This document shows positions 57,223 through 64,000 of a stretch of 64,000 bases of DNA, in pieces. Source of the DNA: Hanleya hanleyi. Taxonomy: Eukaryota; Mollusca; Polyplacophora; Lepidopleurida; Hanleyidae. The stretch's first letter is position 1. Each line of letters opens with the position of its first letter. Under the pieces are notes generated by a model. That model was not told where the DNA came from. It was given only the letters and a program-made list of their open reading frames with translations, and did not search any database. The position numbers were made by a program, and so were the translations under genes. The DNA lies in NCBI GenBank assembly GCA_036873755.1, contig JAVTVY010025213.1:44195-108194 (forward strand), in the 5' to 3' direction.

Positions 57223-60200
57223 CTACTGACTAGACGGAGAACCGGCATCGAGCGACGTGATATCATACACAGGACCGTCCTGTGGCAGATCGAACACTGA
57301 AGAGAGAGACAAGTTGAGTATTTTGGCGCAGCTTGCACTTGATTTTCGAGAAATGAGAATTTGTCCGGCGTACTTGAAGAAGTCGGCCACTGTGTACACT
57401 GGAATCTTCTGATCGATGGAAGTGACGTTAACGAAATCTAGAGCGTCCATAATAATGCATTTATCGGCATTGGCGTCGACGAACCACACATCGTTGGGGA
57501 TGAAGTTCTCCTGAAGCAATAACTGAAGAGCACGGGTATTAACAACACTACAGCTAGCACTTTCGTTGCCGTTGCCCGAAGAATCGAACAATCTTTTGGT
57601 CAATGTCTGCATTAGCTCTAGAAACGATCTGGATGTCTTGTACCGTCCGTTCATCGTCCAGACTATGATGTCCTCTACGTTCGGCAGATCGCAAAAGCAT
57701 TTGTCTTCCGTCACAGGCATAGGTGTAGGAACTAAACAAGCACCGGGCTTGCTTTTCCGCATTCTATCCAATAGCAGTCCCATACATCTCGTACTGATCA
57801 CGCTCCGCGTCATCACTCTTCTCAGATTCTCGTTAATCTTGTCGTACGCCGAAGGGAGAGACGGGTCGCGCAGTGGGAAATGAGCCAGTGGACCGCGGGT
57901 CAATGAATCGCACAATTTGATTTCACTCTGAACCGCTGCCAAGCAGAAGAGCGGTTCAATCATTTGCACGACTTCCCGCCCTTTCGACAACGAATGCTCT
58001 AAAGAGTCGGCGATTAACAACATCGGCGCCTCGACGAAAAACCCTTTCCAATTTTCGTACATCTCGTCATTGTTCTGCACACAGACATCCAAATTCTGCA
58101 GCCGAGGTGCTATGTTCATCTTATTGACAACGACGTTCCAATCGCTAGGTTTTTTCTTGATTTGTTGTAACATCGTATCCGCTATAACCTTCGTGTCGAT
58201 ACCCTCGGGTTCGCGCATGTCCATGGTGATTATGAAGTTGATGATGTTTAAAATGTGATCGTTGTCCGCGGCGGTATTGTTGGGAAACAATCTCTCTCTA
58301 CTGATGCTTTTCCTACCGCGAACTTGTAGCTTGGGATGAAAAACTACTAGCGGTTTGCTCGATTGTTGTGATACGAGACTGCCGAAATACGCGCTAGGGA
58401 ACAGGTGCTTGTTTCCGTTTTCTTCATTAAGAAGCATCGCGTACATCAGTCGAACAGCGTCGAACCACATCGCCTCTACAGCGAATTTGTTCACGATACA
58501 GGACAGACATTTCTTGTCTCCCTTCTTTTTCATTGCGTCGGTGAGTTTCCCTCCATGGTATAGTTTCTGGGCCGCGTTCACGTATATACATCTTCCCTTG
58601 TACAGACTAACCATCCACGCGTAGAAAACTCTTAACAATATCCTCGTTATCACCTTCTTCGTGAAAGTCGATTCGTGAGTCTTCTTGAATTGCATATACG
58701 CAGAGAGTAGCTGTTCATACATGCCTTGGAAGCGATGGAGATATTCCATCGCGTCGTGAATGTCTTCGACCGAGTATTCCGCGTCTAGTAGCATTGGATT
58801 GCTCTCAACCTTGTCCGCGGACGCGAGAGACTTCTTTACCGGTCGTTTCTTCAATCGTTTAACTTTGTCTACAGATATCGAAGGGATCGGTTCGTCATCC
58901 TTTTTGTTGCGTTTCCTTTTCGATGACGGTTGTTGTAATTCACATAGGGACGGAATTTGTCTCTTCATCACGTTGTCCATCGTAGCGAACCGGTTGAAAT
59001 AGTAACGGTAATGCACTTCTTCTGCTCGTCTGTGAGGGACCGCGGCCAGAGCAGAATCTTGCCATTCGACCGCTCTGTGAGAGTCGTCTACACGCCGATG
59101 CAACGACTCGCTTACGGGACACAATAACTTGTATCCGTTAGGCACGTTCGCGTAATACGGCCTATGTGGTTCTCTCATCACACGGATCTGCCAACATTTC
59201 CGCAGTCCTTCGAACGCGTGGTCGATGGTCAGACTCTTATTTAATTCACTCCCGTCCGTCTTAGCCAGTTCGCCCACTTTACTGATGGGCGACGTTGCCT
59301 GCAACGGCATATAATCTTTCTTGTACACTTCGATGGGTAGCCTCGCCATCCATGGCGCACTCATTCCGTCTTCTCTTGTCTGGAAATAGTTGAGGGGAGG
59401 ATCGTTGAGATCTCGATCTGCTAACGCGTTCCGTGTTCGCACATAGCGAATGATCCATTTGGCGGCTCGTGAAAAAGTACTCTCGGTCACTTTGCGATGG
59501 TCTGTTTTCTCTATCTCGCCGTTGCCGTTGATAGTGTACATGTGTTTCCACCACCAGTATCTCGTATCCCTATCGCTGCTCTTATGCATCTTGAAAATGG
59601 TAATATGGGAGATCTGCGTCTCGGTATGCCAGTTTGTTATCCAAGACTGTGACAGATTTCTCTTCAGTTTAAGTCGATCTTCTTTAGAAGGGAATTGGTC
59701 GCTTAAAGTAGCTCTGATCGTCTCGTCGTTCGAGTCAGCGGACCAATACGGAACCTGTATCTCCCGAGCACTTGGCGAACCCACCAAGACCGTGAATAAT
59801 TCAGGGTACAAGACGATGTCGTCCATAGTCGCGATACTACCCAGCGTAATCCATCTTGGTTGTGCGGACACCGCGTTGACTGTTACGGCCGGTGCAGAAA
59901 GAAACGTGTCCGGACTGAACATGTACGCATAACCTGGTCCCGCTCTCTCCAGTTCGCTTCTGAAAATATCAGTCAATAAGTCGTTCACAACGTCGACGAT
60001 GTGGTCCTGTTCGAAAGCATTAGAAGCTCGTAACCGAAAGTTCAACGTTTCCAATAGCGAATTGTCGTGTTCCATTCGCGCGTTGAATCTACACGTTGGA
60101 GACAACGGGACAATCTCATTGGTGTAAAACAATTCTCGCCCGAACACATCCAACGCTCTCGCGTCCACCTTGGTTGTAGCGTCATTGGCCGCTGTCACGA

Positions 60201-60489
60201 CTTTCGTCACACCCTTTGTCGTCCATATTCTTTGCTTCACCACGTCGGTCTCCACGCTGTTGATATATTTGACGAGAGTTTGAATGTCTTGTTGTGTCAC
60301 CGTGGTAGTTGCTGGTAGCTTGTCGGACTGATCGTAAAAATCTTGCAGTGAACGATGTACTCCGTACAGCACAGGCCACTTGTCGTCTTCTCCGGGGAAC
60401 ATTTCACCAGTAACTTTTTTCATGTACAGTTTGTACCCCTCTTGATCGCTCATCGTATTCATGGTCATGCTCTCGCTCTCTTCTGCCAT
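57223..60489 (-). CDS. Virus-like large protein, paralogue B, 1088 aa
   Basis: An uninterrupted minus-strand frame from ATG 60489. Residues ~1-520 look globular, with Trp/Tyr-rich segments (RYWWWKHMYTI, SWITNWHTE). A linker at ~525-575 has two nuclear-signal-like basic clusters (KRKRNKKDD, KRLKKRPVKK). Residues ~585-835 are helical with a Cys pair (KKCLSCIV). Residues ~840-1088 are the domain shared with paralogue A. No enzyme motif is visible. Size and nuclear signals suit a capsid, tegument or replication-associated protein of a large DNA virus, but no family is recognised. A splice-acceptor-like TTCTAATCACAG lies 12 bp before the ATG. It is the longest intact gene in the window. Confidence 0.7.
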   Translation of the reverse strand: MAEESESMTMNTMSDQEGYKLYMKKVTGEMFPGEDDKWPVLYGVHRSLQDFYDQSDKLPATTTVTQQDIQTLVKYINSVETDVVKQRIWTTKGVTKVVTAANDATTKVDARALDVFGRELFYTNEIVPLSPTCRFNARMEHDNSLLETLNFRLRASNAFEQDHIVDVVNDLLTDIFRSELERAGPGYAYMFSPDTFLSAPAVTVNAVSAQPRWITLGSIATMDDIVLYPELFTVLVGSPSAREIQVPYWSADSNDETIRATLSDQFPSKEDRLKLKRNLSQSWITNWHTETQISHITIFKMHKSSDRDTRYWWWKHMYTINGNGEIEKTDHRKVTESTFSRAAKWIIRYVRTRNALADRDLNDPPLNYFQTREDGMSAPWMARLPIEVYKKDYMPLQATSPISKVGELAKTDGSELNKSLTIDHAFEGLRKCWQIRVMREPHRPYYANVPNGYKLLCPVSESLHRRVDDSHRAVEWQDSALAAVPHRRAEEVHYRYYFNRFATMDNVMKRQIPSLCELQQPSSKRKRNKKDDEPIPSISVDKVKRLKKRPVKKSLASADKVESNPMLLDAEYSVEDIHDAMEYLHRFQGMYEQLLSAYMQFKKTHESTFTKKVITRILLRVFYAWMVSLYKGRCIYVNAAQKLYHGGKLTDAMKKKGDKKCLSCIVNKFAVEAMWFDAVRLMYAMLLNEENGNKHLFPSAYFGSLVSQQSSKPLVVFHPKLQVRGRKSISRERLFPNNTAADNDHILNIINFIITMDMREPEGIDTKVIADTMLQQIKKKPSDWNVVVNKMNIAPRLQNLDVCVQNNDEMYENWKGFFVEAPMLLIADSLEHSLSKGREVVQMIEPLFCLAAVQSEIKLCDSLTRGPLAHFPLRDPSLPSAYDKINENLRRVMTRSVISTRCMGLLLDRMRKSKPGACLVPTPMPVTEDKCFCDLPNVEDIIVWTMNGRYKTSRSFLELMQTLTKRLFDSSGNGNESASCSVVNTRALQLLLQENFIPNDVWFVDANADKCIIMDALDFVNVTSIDQKIPVYTVADFFKYAGQILISRKSSASCAKILNLSLSSVFDLPQDGPVYDITSLDAGSPSSQ

Positions 60490-60545
60490 ATTCTCTCTAA
60501 CCTGTGATTAGAAGAGTAATATAAAAATATGCGCGAACAAGAGTC

Positions 60546-60563
60546 CTGACTGGTCAAACCCCT
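60546..60563 (-). promoter_or_regulatory. Leader motif shared by the two paralogues (copy B)
   Basis: On the minus strand GGGGTTTGACCAGTCAGG, with ATTATAATAG just upstream as a TATA-like box. It lies 57 bp before the ATG of paralogue B, against 1-2 bp in paralogue A. Confidence 0.45.
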
Positions 60564-61087
60564 ATTATAATCTAGAACATGACAATGCATTTGGTGGTAT
60601 ACCGTCCATAGCACGATGGCGCAGTACATAAAACTCATAAGGCGATAATCTGTGTAGGTAAAATAAATACATCCTCACCCGACAAACATTCTGTTGTTAA
60701 TGAGCGGACCAAATGTTTATTGGTATTGAAAGTATAAATGTACGTGTACATGTACTTTCTCTCCGTATAATATGTACGGTCAATATGAAACTTCTCATTT
60801 GTCAGTCAGTTTACATGTAATCGACCTGTTGGGGCTGTGAAATGGTATACCGTACGAGTCCTGTGAAAATTTGATGATATATATTTCGGAAGGCCCTTTA
60901 AAAACCACTCAACCATGGACGGTTGTTGTATGAAAGTTTGAAGTGCACATACTCTTACAATTTAAACAGACAAGTTTATATTTTGACGAACGTGCACTAT
61001 TTTCCACTAAAAGCGAAAACTCTGTAGGTCTTCCTTCCATATTTGTCATTATGTACATAAACAACGATATGATGTGAAAAAAGTAGA
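60564..61087. other. Non-coding DNA at the right edge of the virus-like island
   Basis: Palindromic GTACATGTAC words near 60745. No gene seen. Confidence 0.4.
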
Positions 61088-61475
61088 TCATGGTGGTCCA
61101 TATCCCCCACCAGTAGTGTTTACTTTCCCGGTCTCGTTGGAACAGCTTTCCTTTTGAGAACGCCTGATTTTCGATCTAAATCCACAGAGATCCAGTCCTA
61201 GTAGCATTTCTTCTTCGATGTGGGCTACGTAAAGCTGTTTCGTGTATTCCACTCCTCCCAGATTGAGTTTGACACGGACCCATGACAAATGCTTTCATCG
61301 TCATTTCTCGACACGCTGTGTTCATGGTGACTTGGCGCAACCTGGGGAGGGGGGGGGCATCCGTGAATGTATTATACAGCTATGGCAACGGCGACCGCTG
61401 TATCGACGGCGACGCGCAGGGGCCGCCCTCGAACTTGTATGGGCACTTTAAACATCGAACCTGATTGTAGCTATC
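61088..61475 (-). pseudogene. LTR-retroelement protease fragment, copy 1
   Basis: Minus-strand frames carry FKVPIQV, VDTAVAVA (an Asp-Thr-Ala active-site-like stretch), TMNTACRE(L/M)TMKA, and VKLNLGGVEYTKQLYVA followed by EEEMLLGLDL. The end is the typical C-terminal part of a retropepsin of Ty3/gypsy-type elements (hydrophobic-LGLDL). The frame is broken by a stop and frameshifts, so it is dead. Confidence 0.7.
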
Positions 61476-61734
61476 TGATGGAGATTTCTTCATCACAAGA
61501 TTCACATGAACCCGATGTGTTGTTGGGATTGACTGATGGGACCAGGTTCATCGTAATCCAACGGCTAATATCTGGCTGAGCATGCGCAGCACAGGAACAC
61601 AGGGGCTTGGCTCAGTAGTTGTGCCCCCGGGGTTCTGGGCTAGGGGAAGTCTGTATTCGATGATGCAGTGAGCGAGGAGGGAGGGAGGGGATTTGGCTTA
61701 ATGTCACACTTAAGTTTCACTCATATGGTGACAG

Positions 61735-61912
61735 TCAGTTTGGTTGGTGGAGGAGGAAGCCGGAGTACCCGGAGAGAACCACCGCCCTTCGGCAAGTAAC
61801 TGACAAACTTCCACACATGCACCAGCTGGGCTCGAACCCATGCCGGTTCAGCGGTGCGAGGCTAGCGGTCACCAGCGAATCGACTTAGACCACTCGGCCA
61901 CCGAGGGCCCCC
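61735..61912 (-). repeat. tRNA-Leu-derived SINE, copy 1
   Basis: On the minus strand the head has A-box TGGCCGAGTGGTCTAAGTCG and B-box GGGTTCGAGCCC. This is closest to tRNA-Leu, but the anticodon arm is not tRNA-like, so it is a SINE head and not a tRNA gene. The body contains TTCTCTCCGGGTACTCCGGC, a word found in conserved SINE central domains. Confidence 0.8.
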
Positions 61913-62409
61913 CTGCAGTGAGCGAGTGACACCGAGGGCCCCCCTGCAGTGAGCGAGTGAGTGAATATGATTCAATTATATTTCACTCATATCACTGCTT
62001 TGGATCCTATTCCTTTTCACACCCGGGAACCACACGGATGTCTCAGTTAGTCGCCTCTTACGACAAGCTGTCTGAGGAGCTGAGGCCTATTCTTACCATG
62101 ACCTGTCGTGAGCACAACGACATCCCAGGTCAATCCCGGAAGCCCCACGGTACCAGGCGAAGCATTTCGGTGATGAATGATTTCTTGCCATATTGACTAA
62201 ACCTGCATGGCAACGTAAGCATGGTAGGAAGTCATCCAAAAAAGTAAGAACTTAGAAATGCCAGGGAAGAGGGAATTCGTCCAATTAATTTCCAAGGTAG
62301 AAGGTAAATCAAATTCTGTCAAATATTATTGATCTTATCATCTTGTTATATAGTTAATGTGGAAAAACTCTGTCCAAACTGGATATTAATGGAGACTTTG
62401 GTTGTAGTC

Positions 62410-62588
62410 AGTCAGTTTGGTTGGTGGAGGAGAAAGCCGGAGTACCCGGAGAGAACCACCGCCCTTCGGCAAGTAACTGATAAACTTCCACACATGCACC
62501 AGCTGGGCTCGAACCCATGCCGGTTCAGCGGTGCGAGGCTAGCGGTCACCAGCGAAGCGACTTAGACCACTCGGCCACCGAGGGCCCC
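62410..62588 (-). repeat. tRNA-Leu-derived SINE, copy 2
   Basis: Nearly identical to copy 1, with the same A- and B-box heads. It is followed by the same GTGAGCGAGTGA and TTAGTCGCCTCTTACGACAA blocks. Confidence 0.8.
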
Positions 62589-62950
62589 CTGCAGTGAGCG
62601 AGTGACACCGAGGGCCCCCCCCTGCAGTGAGCGAGTGAGTGAATATGATTCAATTATATTTCACTCATATCACTGCTTTGGATCCTATTCCTTTTCACAC
62701 CCGGGAACCACACGGATGTCTCAGTTAGTCGCCTCTTACGACAAGCTGTCTGAGGAGCTGAGGCCTATTCTTACCATGACCTGTCGTGAGCACAACGACA
62801 TCCCAGGTCAATCCCGGAAGCCCCACGGGACATCTGATGATGCATCGTCAGTAGTAGCATCAGTATCGCATGATGTGTCATCTGTACGTGGAGACACTAG
62901 AGGTCCGTGAGCGGCTGGAAAGCCGTTCGTCAACAGCCGCATACTGGAGA

Positions 62951-63330
62951 TCAGCTCATCCAGTTGGCTCTCTGGTGTCGAAACTCTAGTCTCCATGCCG
63001 GGTCTATGAACCGTGTCCGTATCTCGGATTTTATCGGGCCTCCTGGTCGTCTGACTCCTTGGTCACGCATCTTTGCGATCTGAGTCCGTATACTGTTCGA
63101 GTAGTATGTTGATCGCAGCGTATCTTGTATTGGACGACGTGCTTTCATCGTCAATTCTCGACACGCTGTGTTCATGGTGACTTGGCGCAACCTGGGGGGG
63201 GGGGGGTTGTCCTGGAATGTATTATAAAACTGATCGAAGATATTGGCAACGGCGACCGCTGTATCGACGACGGCGCGCAGGGGCTGCCCTTGAACTTGTA
63301 TGGGCACCTTAAACATCGAACCTGATTGTA
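62951..63330 (-). pseudogene. LTR-retroelement protease fragment, copy 2
   Basis: Starts FKVPIQVQGQPLRAVVDTAV and continues to NTACRELTMKA, matching copy 1. It then diverges into RDQGVRRPGGP-type sequence not seen there, so it is rearranged. A second frame (62996-62808) reads as gag-like leader sequence. No intact retroelement ORF remains. Confidence 0.7.
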
Positions 63331-63594
63331 GCTATCTGATGGTGATTTTTTTCATCACAGGATTCATATGAATCCGATGTGTTGCTGGGATTGACGTGTT
63401 AATGGGACCAGATTCATCGTAATCCACCGGCTAATATCTGGCTGAGCATGCGCATCACAGGAACACAGGGGCTTGGCTCAGTAGTTGTGTCCCCGGGGGC
63501 TGTGCTCGGGGAAGTCTGTATTTGATGATGCAGTGAGCGAGGAGGGAGGGAGGAAATCTGGTTTAATGTCACACTTAAGTTTCATATGGTGACA

Positions 63595-63769
63595 GTCAGT
63601 TTGGTTGGTGGAGGAAGCCGGAGTATCCGGAGAGAACCACCGCCCTTCGGCAGGTACCTGACAAACTTTTACACATGGACCAACTGGGCTCGAACCCATG
63701 CCGATTCAGCGGTGTGAGACTAGCGGTCACCAGCGAAGCGCCTTAGACCACTCGGCCACCGAGGGCCCC
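63595..63769 (-). repeat. tRNA-Leu-derived SINE, copy 3
   Basis: A third copy, slightly more diverged. It lies the same distance from protease copy 2 as SINE copy 1 does from protease copy 1. Confidence 0.8.
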
Positions 63770-64000
63770 CTACAGTGAGCGAGTGAGTGAATATGATTCA
63801 ATTATATTTCACTCATATCACTGCTTCGGGTCCTATGAATTTTCACACCCGGAAACCACATGGATGGGTCCTATTCCTTTTCACACACGGGAACCACACG
63901 GGTGTCTCAGTTAGTCGCCTCTTACGACAAGCTGTCTGAGGAGCTGAGGCCTATTCTTACCATGACCTGTCGTGAGCACAACGACATCCCAGGTCAATCC

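Larger units (their letters stand above)
61300..64000. repeat. Composite direct repeat, about 1.85-kb spacing
   Basis: The order is protease fragment, CTGAGCATGCGCA block, SINE, then the TTAGTCGCCTCTTACGACAA block. It occurs at 61300-62160 and again from 63130 to the window end. A partial extra copy (SINE plus last block) lies at 62410-62830. This is segmental duplication of a nested repeat cluster. The short ORFs over it are not genes. Confidence 0.75.

Noticed and set aside
61828..61910. tRNA-Leu gene (minus strand)
   Set aside because: A- and B-boxes are present, but the anticodon arm and acceptor pairing are not tRNA-like. Three near-identical copies with a shared body show a SINE.
61957..62910. 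Two ORFs of 79-102 residues starting MSEYDSIIF-like or containing it
   Set aside because: They are identical because they lie in the duplicated repeat block with TTAGTCGCCTCTTACGACAA, a dispersed repeat and not a gene.

Overview
This is animal genomic DNA, most likely from a mollusc. The evidence is sparse spliced exons (a C-type lectin domain followed by a PAN-like exon), many fragmented transposons, tRNA-Leu-headed SINEs and a LINE 3' end with an (ATT)n tail. The mollusc assignment rests on the look of the repeats, recalled from experience rather than searched. There are no bacterial operons. Most coding capacity belongs to mobile or virus-derived DNA.

Layout. 1-6 kb: satellites, including a 23-bp two-variant array and an array of YY1-like sites, and a TIR element. 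6.2-13.2 kb: an ISL2EU/IS4EU-type DDE transposase pseudogene (minus strand), split by a 4,732-bp Polinton-like element (7884-12615). That element has ~398-bp terminal inverted repeats and a perfect 6-bp target duplication. It carries a packaging-type ATPase, a CARD protein, three PC4-like single-strand-DNA-binding domains and an acidic protein; no polymerase, integrase or capsid was recognised. 13-31 kb: host-type DNA with MITEs, a palindromic repeat pair, lectin exons at 20.2 and 23.4 kb and a PAN-like exon at 28 kb.

31.1-36.5 kb and 47.6-60.5 kb: two islands of dense, long, mostly intronless ORFs on both strands. They look like pieces of a large DNA virus integrated in the genome. Recognisable folds are a dual-specificity-phosphatase-like protein without its catalytic residues and the N-terminal half of an equilibrative nucleoside transporter (ENT). 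A pair of large paralogues shares a C-terminal domain of about 245 residues; one copy carries a single in-frame TGA. A malacoherpesvirus-like origin is my best guess but is unproven. Between the paralogues sits a LINE remnant whose 3' region has expanded into a 2.5-kb array with 150/198-bp periods.

36.5-47.5 kb: non-coding DNA with a TA-flanked TIR element, a 903-bp mariner-type element and degenerate tandem repeats. 61-64 kb: duplicated fragments of an LTR-retroelement protease interleaved with three tRNA-Leu-derived SINE copies.

How the parts relate: the Polinton-like element landed in an already mobile gene. The virus-like islands were duplicated internally and then invaded by a LINE and possibly other transposons. 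Several genes in both systems carry one disabling lesion each, which suggests recent decay or sequencing error.
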